DNA of 64,000 nt from Gongronella butleri (taxonomy: Eukaryota > Mucoromycota > Mucoromycetes > Mucorales > Cunninghamellaceae), in contig JAIWZP010000012.1 in NCBI GenBank assembly GCA_025201375.1, forward strand, positions 372,001 through 436,000, read 5' to 3'. Both the position numbers and the translations under genes were made by a program. This document shows positions 11,550 to 22,363 of this stretch, piece after piece. Under the pieces are notes generated by a model that did not search any database, was not told the DNA's origin, and saw only the letters and a program-made list of their open reading frames with translations. How positions within the stretch are numbered: the first letter of the stretch is position 1; each line of letters begins with the position of its first letter.

Positions 11550-13993
11550 TTATTTTTTTTTAGCAAACATGATTGAAGGATTTTTGGCCATGGCATCCAG
11601 GGTCAACTTGTTCTCCGTTTGCCGTCTCATGGCGAGCTCCTTGGCAGTTTCAGGGCTAATGCTGTTGTTTGCAGCGTATTCATTAATTTTTGCAATGATA
11701 CGGCTGCGTCGGTAAAAGAACTGTTTGGAGGCGCCAGTGCGGATCCAATTTTTGCCAATCGTGATCAGGTCCTTGATCGACGGCCCACCAGCCAAGCCAG
11801 AGTGCCATTCCTCCCACAGGTCGTCAACAGTCTTGACGGCGCGGCTCATGACGTAATGGCACAATGCAGGGCCTGCTCGGACTGGTGCGGATGAGTCTGG
11901 TGCGGCTTCATCAGCAGATGGTTCTGCCACGGGGATTGCCGCAGCGGCCTCAGCCACGGCTCCCGGGTTGCCAGCATTGATTGGAACGGGCGACGTTGTG
12001 GTTGTTACCACAGAGCCATTGGCATAGCGGAGGTTGAGATTGATGGAGGCGCTGCCGGACACAATGCGACCCATGCCATTCCTGGTGGATGCCACCTCGC
12101 GCCGGATTTCGCGCATTTGGCTTGTTAAGCTTTGATCCAGTCGCATCAACCGCTCTTCAACAATTGGCATTGCGCGCTGGAGAAGCATGTGTCGTGGGTA
12201 ACTGTCATCGGTTTCTACAGCGAGCGCTTGCCTAAAATATAGGAAAGTGACGGGAAAAAATGAGTAACTGACGAACAAATGCATTTTTTGATGAATTGCA
12301 CCTCTTATAGTCCTTGTAGAGCTCATTCTGCCAGAAAGAATGCTGCCAGATTGGATGATTTGGGAAGAGCTGCGACAGTGGAACGCTGTCTTGGATGAAA
12401 GACTTGCGCAAATTGAAAATCATTTTGAGAAATGCGCCAGCAGCCAAAGTCACAACCATGTCATCGCCGTTGTCGGGGTCAGCTTCCCGGGCGGAGAGTC
12501 GATCACGCCAAGCATTGGCCTCTGGGAACATGAGGCGACAGAGCTCGTCCGAGGGGGCAACGACAGCGCGAGAGAGATAAAAAGAATTGGGGTCGCGCGT
12601 GAAACCTGCCATAGCGCGCATCATCTCGAGCGGCAAGCCGGTCATGTAATAGCGGTTCATGGCGTCGCTGTTCCAGCCACCTTGGCGCCGGATTTGCGAC
12701 TCGGCAACACCACGTAAATCTGCCATTCGAGCGCCTGATCCGCGATTGATATGCGTGATCTTGCTCGTAGGGATGTGACACGTGCGAAGGGCAGCCAGCA
12801 TCTGGTCATAGTGCGACTTGGCGCCCCACATCTTGGTCTTGTCGCTGGACGAGCTGCATACTTTGATAGGGTACCACTCGCGAGAGCGCACCAGGTTGGG
12901 GAAGGGTTCTTTATCCACGTGGAAGCGCCAAAAAAAATACGCGCCAAGGGCAGCAAACGCGCAAATGTCCACGCGCTTGTTGCGCATGCAGCCTACAAGG
13001 TCCTTGCGGTTCTTCCTGTTGGTCTTGCCTTGCGTCATAATCATGACCAGCGCTGGGCAATCCATTTCGGCCGAAAATGCCTCGTTTTCAAGATTGACCG
13101 TATACAAATCGGTCAATTCCATCGAGCGAATAGACTCGCTACGGAGAAGAAAATAATGCGACAAGAGGAATGCCAAGGCACCTCGGAATTGCAGGCCATG
13201 ATTCACATTTTTTGTCCAAAAGTAATTGACCACTGCTGCCATCTCAGCATCGCTTGTATAGCCGTCGGCTAAGGTGTTTTCACCTCTATCGTCGAAATTG
13301 TTGCGTGCGCGTTCGTTCTCCTCGTTTTCGACGACGTCAATGAGGTCCTTAAGATATTGGCGAGGATGCGTGGCGTTGTTGGCACCGATTTTGGTCTGGT
13401 GTACCCACAAATCGGTGAGAGCCGACACATATTGAAAAAATGTGCTTTTGCGGACGGTCCTTGCAATGGCATTGGGATCATTCCCGTACTTTTGGCGACT
13501 GGCTCTACCACGAACCTGCAAAAAAAAAAAAAAAAAAAATTAGCGCGTCGCAGTCAGTTTTTTTTTTTTCTTTCGTAAATACCTCATTCTGAAGGAAAAG
13601 ATGCGCTTTGGGGCCAGTGACAAGATGTTGCGTTTCAATGGGCTCGTTCTGAAAAACATCTTTGCACCATGCCAGAAATTCACGCTGCTTGGGTTCATAA
13701 GCTCTTTTGGTGCCAGTGGCACGTTTTTTTCTAGCTTCAGTCCTGACCTCGACTCGCAAGCTGGTCTCAGCATGCTCAAACTCGGCCTGACTCAAAAACG
13801 GCTGCGTGTTGTGTCCAATTGAGGTGCCACGTCCACATCCCCGTCCACCACGGCCACGTCCACGGCCACCACGACCAAGAATTGCGGCACCACGACCACC
13901 ACGACCACCACGACCACCACGACCACCACGACCACCACGACCACCACGACCACCACGGCCACCACGGCCACCATTTTGTTTAGTACGAGCCAT
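11550..13993 (-). CDS. Crypton-type tyrosine recombinase with RGG head and GCR1_C-like tail
   Basis: Three exons (13993-13583, 13515-12302, 12231-11550) encode 768 residues. Residues 8-60 are an RGG/GRG-rich low-complexity head. The catalytic region (about 140-440) has the tyrosine-recombinase set: R262 (LLRSESIR), K301 (QGKTNRKN), H392-x-x-R395 (HINRGS), W418 (GGWN) and Y426/Y427. The segment around 290-337 (KTNRKNR, RNKRVDIC, FFWRF) matches the Ndc10/CBF3-related pattern of fungal Cryptons. The C-terminal region (about 655-735; VDDLWEEWHSG, then W and an R-rich helix) matches the GCR1_C DNA-binding domain. No stop or missing catalytic residue is seen, so the protein appears intact. Both introns have standard GT-AG borders. 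The upstream intron contains T18 before its acceptor. A domesticated rather than mobile copy is possible. Confidence 0.88.
13889..13973 (-). repeat. 9-bp tandem repeat encoding the RGG head
   Basis: On the coding strand the unit GGTGGTCGT (Gly-Gly-Arg) repeats about nine times with only C/T changes at third positions. The near-identical nucleotide units suggest recent expansion by slippage rather than selection on the protein alone. Confidence 0.85.
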
Positions 13994-14311
13994 TGTTGAT
14001 GATTTTTAAAGTAATTGCGAATATGAAAAAAGAAATAAAAACAAGAAATTGTGCAAAAACAAGAAAAGAAAGCCACAAAGTATCATTTCGAGTCATTTTT
14101 TATACGCTTTTCAGGGTCAAAATCAGGGGGCCGGGCCCTGCGGGCGGCTGAGTTTTTTTTTTTTTTTTATCAGGGTTTTATAAATGCGGCAGGTCACTGT
14201 CAAGCCCAGGTCACAGGATTGTGACCCCGCCAAAATGCGGTGTTGATAACCCTATATTATTATATTTTTTTTTTTGACATTTTTCATTTTTTTTTCTTCT
14301 TGTTCGTCCCA
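13994..14311. other. Promoter side of Crypton gene and LisH/WD40 gene
   Basis: Contains a GC-rich palindromic patch (CCGGGCCCTGCGGGC, near 14130), a T18 run (14154-14169), AGGTCAC at 14191-14197, CCCAGGTCACAG at 14205-14216 and GTGACC just after, then a T-rich leader to the next start codon. No coding region is seen. Confidence 0.5.
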
Positions 14312-15672
14312 ATGCCAACACCAGAGCAGCATGTCCACGGGCTTGTCGCGCGTTTTCTCGAACATCACGGCTATACCGAGGCTTTGCGTGCCTTTCGCAG
14401 CGAGGCGAGTCAGCACCTGACCACGGACATGGGCTTGACACACGATCAGACGGACTTGGTGGCGAGCATCTCGCAGCTGTCGCTTGGCCCAAGGTAAAAT
14501 AAATGAGAAGCCACCTGTGCTCGTTTCCTTGCTGACCGGTGGCCGCTCATTTTCTCTGCAGGCTGCAAGATCTGCCTCGTGGCGATGGTGTTTATTATGG
14601 CACTCTGTCTCACTCGGTGGACACGCTGCATGCGACGAACATCCTTGCGCTAGCGACGCGTGGCGATGTGGTGGCGACAAGCGCCACGGACAAGACCGTG
14701 AAGCTGCACAGCCTGAATGACTGGTCAACGACGCGAACGTACAAGGTGCACTCTGCACCGGTGCTTTCCATGGCATTCCACCCCGTTTTATCCTCGATTT
14801 TGCTCACAACGTCCATGGACGGCACGGCCGCGCTGATTGACACGTCGCCTGCGGACGATATGGACGCGCACGTGCTCCAACTGTTCAAAGACCACCAGCG
14901 GTACATTGTGCACGGCTGTTTCTCGGACGACGGGCAATATCTTTGCACAGCTTCATACGATCACACGGTCTGTGTGTACGTTTCCAATCGTACGGCGGCC
15001 GCGTCCGCCAATGCCGACGCCGACAACGACAACGGCGACAACAGCATGTACCGGCGGATCGGCAAAATGGGCCCGTTTGTTGGCAACGTCGAGTGCATCT
15101 GCTTTCTTCCATGCACAGAGGCGGAGGCGCGCGACCAGGTCCACGGCGCGCAATTGCTTGTCGCGGTGCAAAACGACAATTATTTGCGCGTGATTGACAT
15201 TGACGAGCGCGGTGCGCGTGAAACGCGCAAGATCAACCTGAACGCGAATGGCGACGACTGGGTTTCGTTCAGTCCTGTGTGGCTGACGATGCTTCCGGCG
15301 GCACAGGATGACGTGCCGGCGGCGTCGCCGCTCGTTCTGGTCGCCACGGACCACAGCAGTGGCCGCATGATCCTGCTCGACACCGTGTCGGGGCAACACG
15401 TGCAAAACTATTATGTGCATCCATCCGACAATAAGTTTATCACGCGACGACATGCGTTCCACCCGTCGGGCGCCTATTTTTACGCGATTGGCAGCGAGCA
15501 CGATAACGCCATCAAGGTTGTCGAGACAAAGACAGGCAATGTTGTTTCGACACTGCTTGGCCACGGCGCCATGGTGCGTGCACTGGCCGTGCATGGCACT
15601 GGCCTATTGACCACGGGCTTTGACCATGCCGTCAAGCTCTGGGTCGACGATACCGACGACAAGCTGCGATAA
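14312..15672 (+). CDS. LisH-domain WD40-repeat protein
   Basis: Two exons (14312-14493, 14562-15672; intron 68 nt) give 430 residues. The N-terminus (about 7-32: VHGLVARFLEHHGY, ALRAF) fits a LisH dimerisation motif. From about residue 65 to the end there are six to seven WD40-like blades (TSATDKTVKLH, TTSMDGTAALI, TASYDHTVCVY, and a final TGFDHAVKLW). LisH plus a single propeller is typical of scaffold proteins in transcriptional, ubiquitin-ligase or dynein complexes; which one this is cannot be decided from sequence alone. The start follows a T-rich leader, and an upstream in-frame ATG (14240) would add only a Phe-rich translation of that leader. It lies 96 bp from the Crypton repeat. Confidence 0.85.
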
Positions 15673-15776
15673 ATGATTTATAAAAAACAACGGGGGGGGA
15701 ATGCGATTAAATATGCTGTCAACAGCTGGTTTTTTTTTTATTGGAATCATTTATTTGTACAAGAATGCAATGCAAC

Positions 15777-17662
15777 TCAGCTCGAGGAAGATGATGAGCT
15801 AGAGTGCGGGTGATACAGTGGCGATGATGAGGGGACGGAAAGGGGAGGGTGCGATGGTGAGGGGATGGGCGGCAAGCGCCAATTGGCTTTGTGGATATCT
15901 TGGTTGTTCATGATCGGCCGTAGTGGTGGCAATTTCGAGCCCCAGTTGGTTTCCTTGTCGATGGACAGGTTGAAAATGCCAGGCAATGGCGGCGGTGTCA
16001 CTGGCTGATAAGGCACGTCGTGCACGGGCGCCGGCACGGGGGCATGTTCCATGGATGGCGAGCGCGACAAGTGGTAATGCGCGAGCGAATTGGCAATGGA
16101 TGGCCGTGGACGCGTCGCGTTGGTGCTTGTGCTTGTGCTGGGTGGTGGTGACGCGCCTTGCCAATGCGTGCTGTATGTTGGCGAGGGCGGTGTCACTGGA
16201 TCATAGGCGCGCCATGACGATGACGACGGAGAATGCGTCGTGGACGGAGGTGGTGGTGCTGGGTCGTGTGGAGTCTGTGTGACGTGGAAAAACGAACCAG
16301 ACGTGGAGGAAGAAGCCGATGTTCGCGAATTGGCGCGCATTCGGCCGTGTGATGGTGGTGGTGGGGCATTTTGCGTGTGTGGGTGCATCGACGTGTACAT
16401 GGTTTCTGTGGGCGATCCACGGATCAGAGGCGAATCATAGGCTGCTGATTTTGGAATTTTCTTTGTAGGCTGGGCGTATTCCTGCTTTGATGTCGTGTCA
16501 CCCACGGTTTCTTTGAAGGAGGAAGACGACGAGGACTCGGATTTTCGCTTGCGTGGATTCGACCTATTATAATTGTTAGCAAGAGGCGTCGAGTGATACA
16601 AAAAAGGGGGGCAGAGGCAGAGGCAGACTTACGGTTGAAGTCGATGTTCTTTGCGAATGCGCATTTTGACACCTTGGTCAGAGAAAGTGCGCGACAAAAA
16701 GGTGGCTTCCAAAGCACCTGGGAACTGCTTGGGCAGGTACACCGTGAATGTGTCGGAGAACAAGGCTTTCTGGTTCTCGACGGCGCCACTGTGTAACATC
16801 GATCAGTCTCAACTCTCTTTTGTGGGTGTCACACAGATGGCTATGGCTGTTTTTTTTTTTTTCCTTACTCCCTGATCTCAAAGAGACTGAAATGAAGCTT
16901 GAAAATCCCTTGCTTCTTGACCGAAAGGTCACCAAAGATGTAAAAGCCGCCATCTATTGAAGAAAAAAATGAGATTTTTGTGGGATGGATGTGTCTTTTT
17001 GACATTTACCTTGATTGTCAATGTCCCTGAGTCTGTACAAGGACGAAACGGTTGTGCCCGAGAGATACTCTTGCGTGGGTAGCAAGAGTTTATCTGGCTC
17101 GGCTGCGCTGACGAGGTTGGCAACGACGAAATAAAAGGGGCTCTGAAGGTATTTTCTACAAATGGCCCGAATGCATGAGCATTTTGTCTATTTTTTTTAT
17201 CAATTGAGCCTTACTTTGTGTCCTCGTTTGAGCTGCAAGGCCACTTTATCTGGAGAATGGGAGGCGGCTCGATTGGTCGTCGATCTAGCGATAGATAGCC
17301 TTTGGTGAGAAAGGGGGAACATGCGTCCCGGACGACCATGTTGCTTACCACGCTCTGTCACGACACTCATTTTGGCGCGTTCAGGCTGCTGACGGATGAT
17401 CAAATCGAACTCACTATGATAGCATCAACAAAATTAAAGAACAAAAAAAGAACAAAAAAAGAACAAAAAATAAGAAAAAGGGGTCAAAAAATGGCAGACA
17501 ATAGACCCATGAGGCACAATGTTGCGAATGAACAGCGAGGTGTGCGGGTGTGAAAGCGCGTCGATCCTACCTTGCCGAGGCGGGCTGCATCGTCAGGGAG
17601 CTTGGGATGAATCGGTACGAGCATGAGGTCTGATTTTCGTCGACTTCATGTCCGGCCATCAT
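15777..17662 (-). CDS. Velvet-domain transcriptional regulator (VosA/VelB-type)
   Basis: Velvet proteins are fungal DNA-binding regulators that couple development with secondary metabolism. Seven exons (17662-17571, 17413-17349, 17284-17215, 17155-17010, 16953-16869, 16788-16633, 16563-15777) give 466 residues. The velvet fold spans about 30-205. Hallmarks are [29 protein letters not shown] sequence starting at D53, [31 protein letters not shown], and [17 protein letters not shown] followed by [20 protein letters not shown] basic NPRKRK patch, a likely nuclear signal, follows. The C-terminal 260 residues are Ser/Pro-rich and disordered, ending in a Ser run. All six intron phases agree. The start is one of two adjacent ATGs. 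It converges with the LisH/WD40 gene (104 bp apart). Confidence 0.9.
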
Positions 17663-18796
17663 GGGAAAAGAGTGGAAAGCGAAAGAAGAAGAGAGAGGCA
17701 AAAAAAAAAAAAAAGGCCCAACAAAGGAAAAATAGGCATTTGATCACCTTTTGCAGTAAAATTATCAGTTTTGCGTTTTTGGGATCGAAAGTTTCAATCA
17801 GAGGAGCCAATGCTCTTGGTTTACCAACATTTGTCGACGCTGACTTCCTCAATTTGAATAATTTCTCTGCAAAAGGAAGTTGCCAAGACTTTTTTTTTGT
17901 GAAAATGGATGAATCCAGGGTATGATCAGCCGTGTGTCACCCTCTCACAGAAAAAAAAAAATCCCTCACAAAAAGTCCTTTCCTGGGTTGAGAGGGAGCC
18001 ATTGTTGCGTTGTTACCAGAGGACGAGGGATCTACAAAGCAGCGTGCCCTGTTCTCAAAATAGATGATTTCCTCTCTATGGCCACCAATGTCCGATTTTT
18101 TCCTCGTGCCACACTATGTGGGCCCCGAATGATTCCAGGCACAGCCCCTTCCTTATTTTTTATTATTTTCTACACGCCTCTCAAGTCATGTGTGCAATTC
18201 GATGTCATCAAAGCCAGGCTAAGGATTCCATCCTATTTTTCTATCTGTGCAACGAACGTTGAAAAAAAAAAAAAGAATGAAACGTGGAGGATCAGGCTTT
18301 CCGTTCTTCCTAATTTAGGTTACACGATTTTCATAGGCTCATCCCGGATGTGCAAAGATGCCAAAGGTGGGTGACGGGGGGAATGCATCATGTCAAGAGA
18401 CCCGAACCAAATGACATGGGCTTCCCCGACGGACGCTCACTCCCCCCCCATCCGCCCGCAGGGCTTGGACGCGTCGTGATTCCTAGCGCGTTCGCGTCGG
18501 TAGCCATCGCTTTCGACGCATGGATGCAAGGCATTGCCTCAGCCCTGTGTTTGCGTGTTATCGAGATTGCTGTGAGCACGTCGATCTCCGTCCGCTTGTT
18601 TATGCTTGCACCCCCACTTTTTAAAGAACGTTCCAGTTTGGAAATGGATTTGTTTAGTTTCTCTTGGCACGTTGCCTTGCTCCAGTGCTCCCCCTCCCCC
18701 CTGAGACACCGAAGGTCCCACCCCCTTTTTCTAAAGACCAAAAAAAAAAAAAAGATGCACAAGTCAATTTAATATTCAGCAAATAATTGGATGATT
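17663..18796. other. Intergenic region, no gene seen
   Basis: About 1.1 kb between the velvet start and the 3' end of the BAG-like gene. A-runs occur at 17700-17714, 18260-18273 and 18738-18751. Open frames on both strands are short, lack recognisable domains and do not join through plausible splice sites. It probably holds the velvet promoter and the 3' flank of the next gene. Confidence 0.5.
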
Positions 18797-20155
18797 CTAT
18801 AGATTCAATACTAAAAATCCTTGATCATTGACATCTTGAGAGAGGTCGACTTCGATCTCAGCCATGTCGTTTGCGTCCACCACAGACATATCATCTTCTT
18901 CCAAGTCGCTATGGCTCTTGGTGGAAGAACCTTGAGAGTACCGATCCCATTCGGCAAGCTTGTGGTCGTCCAATTCCTTGAGCAGTGCCTCGGCCATGCG
19001 CACAAGGTCCTTGCGCTGCTGGCGGATGGCGTCGTCGCCGTCGGAGGTGATAGTGTCGAGCTGGAGCAACAGGCGCATGATGTCATCTTCATATTGGAGG
19101 AATTCGCGATTTTGCGACTTTGTTGGCACTTGCACCTCGTGATTGTCGCTGCCGTTGCTGCTGTGGCTGTTGTTGTCGTCGTCAAAGTACAGAGTTGCAG
19201 CCAATGCGCGGTCGTGGCTCTTGCCGGTCAATTCTGTCAAGTGCTTGCGGATCAAGTCGAGCGCGTCAAGCTTGCTCGCACGCACAACAGCGGCGTCGGT
19301 GGCCGAATTGGTGTCTTCATCATCGGAGCTTGCCATTTCGTTGGTTTCTGCAGCATCGTCCAAGAGAGGGGCAATGTCCATGACATGATCGTCGTTTTCG
19401 TCGTTCATTGCCTCTTTTTCGTCCATATCGTCCTCCGAGTCGGTATCCATGGCATCGACGGTGGGTATCTGGGTGATGATGATGGCGTCTTCCTCCTCAT
19501 TGTCGCTGTCGTCGTCATCCTCGGCCGAGTCAAAGTCGTGATCGGGCTCATATTCTTCTGTCTCGGCAGCAGCAGCGGTTTCGGCGTGTTCGTCTTGATC
19601 TTCTTGATCTTCTTCTTGATCGTCTTGATCGTCTTGATCTTCTTCTTGATCATCTTGATCGTCTTGATCGTCTTGATCTTCTTGATCGTCTTGTTGCTTC
19701 AGAGCGGCACGGGCAATGTAATGGACAAGGTCTTGCCAGTCAAGGACGTCGTTGGCAGCGAATTGTTCTTGCTCTTGTTGTTCGCCTTGATCTTGCTCTT
19801 CTTCTTCTTGGTGCATCCATTGATTGAGGTACGAAGCAAGAGCGGCGGCGCGCTTCCTTTGCGCACATTCATCGAGGGCCATGAGGCGCGCAGCAATGGC
19901 ACGTTGACGTTGACGCTGACGTTCCATCTGGACAGAGCGACGGGCTTGTTCTAGGCGGCGTTGATGCTCCAGGCGACGTTGGTATTCAAGGCGGCGTTGT
20001 TGCTCCAAGCGACGTTGTTGTTCCAAGCGACGTTCTTGCTCCAGGCGGCGCACATACGCTCGGCGCGCTTGTTCTTGCTGCCATTGGAAGGCCAAATAGT
20101 CGTCCAAAGATACGTACGGGGTAGCAGAGTGGATGAGGATGGGGGAAGAGTACAT
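18797..20155 (-). CDS. BAG-like co-chaperone with coiled-coil and acidic linker
   Basis: A single exon of 452 residues. Residues about 30-85 are an Arg/Gln/Glu coiled coil built from a repeated six-residue unit (RRLEQQ, RRLEYQ, RRLEHQ). Residues about 115-300 are strongly acidic and include a tandem DQDDQ/EEDQ segment. Near the C-terminus (about 352-396) a helix pair YEDDIMRLLLQLDTI, then IRQQRKDLVRMAEALLKELD, matches the BAG-domain pattern (L-x-x-LD-x-I, then R-x-x-RK-x-L-V). BAG domains release nucleotide from Hsp70. The BAG call is from pattern recognition and is moderate; the rest is low complexity. It lies 235 bp downstream of SNRNP25 on the same strand. A long open frame on the opposite strand is a shadow of the repeats. 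Confidence 0.65.
   Translation of the reverse strand: MYSSPILIHSATPYVSLDDYLAFQWQQEQARRAYVRRLEQERRLEQQRRLEQQRRLEYQRRLEHQRRLEQARRSVQMERQRQRQRAIAARLMALDECAQRKRAAALASYLNQWMHQEEEEQDQGEQQEQEQFAANDVLDWQDLVHYIARAALKQQDDQEDQDDQDDQDDQEEDQDDQDDQEEDQEDQDEHAETAAAAETEEYEPDHDFDSAEDDDDSDNEEEDAIIITQIPTVDAMDTDSEDDMDEKEAMNDENDDHVMDIAPLLDDAAETNEMASSDDEDTNSATDAAVVRASKLDALDLIRKHLTELTGKSHDRALAATLYFDDDNNSHSSNGSDNHEVQVPTKSQNREFLQYEDDIMRLLLQLDTITSDGDDAIRQQRKDLVRMAEALLKELDDHKLAEWDRYSQGSSTKSHSDLEEDDMSVVDANDMAEIEVDLSQDVNDQGFLVLNL
19590..19700 (-). repeat. Degenerate 9-12 bp repeat encoding DQ/DDQ tract
   Basis: On the plus strand the words CTTGATCGT and CTTGATCTTCTT alternate about ten times. They encode Asp-Gln-Asp-Asp/Glu repeats of the BAG-like protein on the minus strand. 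A second repeat, coding for RRLEQQ units, lies at about 19950-20060. Confidence 0.75.
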
Positions 20156-20390
20156 GGTTGAAGGGGAAACTGAGATTTGTGTGTGGATTGATAAAAAAAA
20201 AAAAAAAAAGAAAAAAAATTGTCCATGCGCGATCGCCTTCTTTTATGCAAAAAAGCCAATAACGGATGGAATTTGCTGGCAGCCGCCAGGTGTGTCCCGA
20301 GTTTCCAACGCCGAGATGCTTCCAGAGACCGCCGCCGCAGCTTACCAATCCGACCAATCAAGTCCGCCACAGCAAAAAGGCAATTATTCC

Positions 20391-20909
20391 TCACCGCTTT
20401 CTTGAAAAGCAAAGGCGAGAGCCATGACGCAGGCCCACCTGGCTGACCAATGCTTCGTCATCGCTCAGACGCTGCTGCCCAAACATCAAGCAATAATTTT
20501 TCCAGATGTATCGCCTAAAAATAAAAAAATCAAATGGTTGCGTCAGCAAAAAAAAAAAAAAGCAAAATGCCCTGGTGGCTTACCAATTGACACTCTCTTT
20601 TGGGTGGGCCAGCCGCCACGCCTGCTCAAACGCCTTTCTTATGTCCTTGACCGAGTCTGCCTGGCGCACAATGATGTCTAAATGCAAGAAAAAAATTACG
20701 CGTGAGCTCGTGCCACTCGTTGTTTCGCGCTTTTCCTCACCAATTGTCGGCAGTGTCTCGCGCGTAATATGAATTTTGAAGGCCTGGTGTCTTTCTAAAG
20801 CAATAAGGAGGTCGAGCTCATGGAGAGACGTCGACAGCGAGATATCGGATAGTATTGGGTCCTTGACAAGCGTGTCAAGCTGCTGCTGCACCGTGTCCGC
20901 GGGATCCAT
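20391..20909 (-). CDS. SNRNP25: U11/U12 snRNP 25 kDa protein (minor spliceosome)
   Basis: This ubiquitin-like protein belongs to the U11/U12 di-snRNP, which recognises U12-type introns. Three exons (20909-20741, 20677-20584, 20514-20391) give 128 residues, close to the human 132. Signature parts are VKDPILSDISLSTSLHELD, LLIALERHQAFKIHI, a central helix (VKDIRKAFEQAWRLA), and the family-typical VNWRRYIWKNYCLMF, with both introns in phase. The end (RHGSRLCFSRKR) is the usual short basic tail. The family is missing from most Ascomycota and Basidiomycota but kept in some early-diverging fungi, so it also bears on the taxonomic guess. No U12-type intron was found in the genes of this window. It is divergent to PCK1 across 1.45 kb. 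Confidence 0.88.
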
Positions 20910-22363
20910 AACTTTTTATTCTGACAAAAGAAAAAAAAGCTTCAGGCTTGAAAAAAAGAAAAAAAGAGGAAAGATGCAGGGTCGTGCGACCTGAAAATAT
21001 TTTTTTTTTCGCGTCCTGCTTTCTTTTCTCTTTTTTTTTTTTTTTTTTTTTGGCTGGTTGGTTGATTTTCCAAGACTTTTTGTGTAGATATAGGATCAAT
21101 GGCAAGTCCAATGCCTGCAATGCTTATTTGGAGGAGGAAGACGGAGAACCCTGAGAGCCATTGAGCCCCGGAACAGGGCATTGACAATGACGAAATTGCA
21201 AAGGCATGCCCTTTGCCCCGCTTCCCCGCGGGTTCACGCTTTGATTTGATTGGTGCCATATTTTTCTTTAGACCATGAGCAAGGTCATGGAGACTTTTGC
21301 CATTGAGAACGTCGTTTTGGCATTGTCCCTTGGAAAATAAAAAAAAATAGAGTCATGTGTCTTTTGGAACGGGACGCGACGCGTGCAGGCAGGTGGAAAT
21401 CGTGGGCACGTGCGGGTTGACGGGAGGACACACCCTTTTTTTTTTTTTTGGCCGGATGGCTCACCGGCAAACTCAATTCCTACGGTCCCTGCGTGCCACC
21501 AAGTCACTTTTGGTGATTTTTTTTTCTTTTTCTCCCGTGCCTCCCCTTGCACAGATCCGTCTATGCAAATCATTAATTGTTGCGGTTGTCCAGCCGCATC
21601 TTATGCCACTCTAATGGCTCGTTATTGTTGCCATGGTTCCTTGATGCCGTGAAAAAAAAGAAACCGAGAATAATTGCATGTGACGCGGCTGAGATGATTT
21701 GTCGCAAGACCGATTACGTTGAAAAGGTCGGCGTGGCATCAGTGGGTGCCAACAGAGATCAACACCAGCGGCCGGAGTTGGACTATTTGTCATGGATCGA
21801 AACTCCCCTTATTTTTTTTTAAATCGAGCAAAATGCGGGGAGACCGAGACCTTTCCTCGGGAACGAGGCATGCCAAAAACGACGCTGCCATGGGCATGTT
21901 ATGCATAATGGAAGCGGGAAAAAAAGAGCCTCGGATGCATAGGGGGAAGCTCCCGACCAGCTCCATGGCTAAAAAAAAATAAAAATCAAGAAATCGATAG
22001 ATCAAGTTATTGAATGAAGATCAAGGGAGGCGAGAGGGAGGCATCGTTCACATGCAACGGGCATCCAAGGATTGCGAGGTTTCCGAAGGGAAGAATTCGG
22101 AAGGAAATGGCTCGAAAATCCGTGGTTCTCCGATTTTTTAGCGCCTGAGATTGGCTCCGTGGAGCTGGGCATGGTCATCATGCTCCCCTTTTGGCCCGCT
22201 GGCGCCTTGGTTTCCTAAACGGCTGCTTCCGGGGTTCTATTTTGGCCCTATTTTCACGCGGAAAAGGGGGAGGCACTTAAAATGGGTATAAAAGCATTGA
22301 TCCCATCTTGTTTTTTTCGACTTGTTTCTTTACTTTACTACCTCTCACATCAAATTTACAACA
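20910..22363. other. Intergenic region and PCK1 promoter
   Basis: About 1.45 kb without a supported gene. A T23 run lies at 21028-21050. The right end holds the PCK1 promoter, including a TATA box at 22287-22293. Open frames here are short and carry K/F homopolymer codons. Confidence 0.5.
22287..22293 (+). promoter_or_regulatory. TATA box of PCK1
   Basis: GGGTATAAAAGC lies 71 bp upstream of the PCK1 start codon. It is one of only two canonical TATAAAA boxes near a start codon noticed in this window, consistent with a strongly regulated gluconeogenic gene. Confidence 0.75.

Larger units (their letters stand above)
11011..14216 (-). mobile_element. Crypton-like tyrosine-recombinase element, provisional limits
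   Basis: One recombinase gene on the minus strand is bracketed by a 12-bp direct repeat (CCCAGGTCACAG) and by further GGTCAC words on both sides. Cryptons are DNA transposons that carry a single tyrosine recombinase gene, lack long terminal inverted repeats and move through a circular intermediate, leaving short direct repeats. Gene, size and flanking repeats fit. The exact ends are inference: no empty site is available. The element lies between DUG2 and the LisH/WD40 gene and disrupts neither. Confidence 0.6.

Noticed and set aside
14125..14150. GC-rich palindromic patch near the Crypton right side considered as a terminator
   Set aside because: It lies between two start codons on opposite strands, where no transcript end is expected, and bacterial-type terminators do not apply.
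18821..19954. 377-codon open frame on the plus strand
   Set aside because: It is the antisense of the BAG-like protein's repeats; the Val/Phe/Ile-rich product is an artefact of the Asp/Gln/Glu codons on the other strand.
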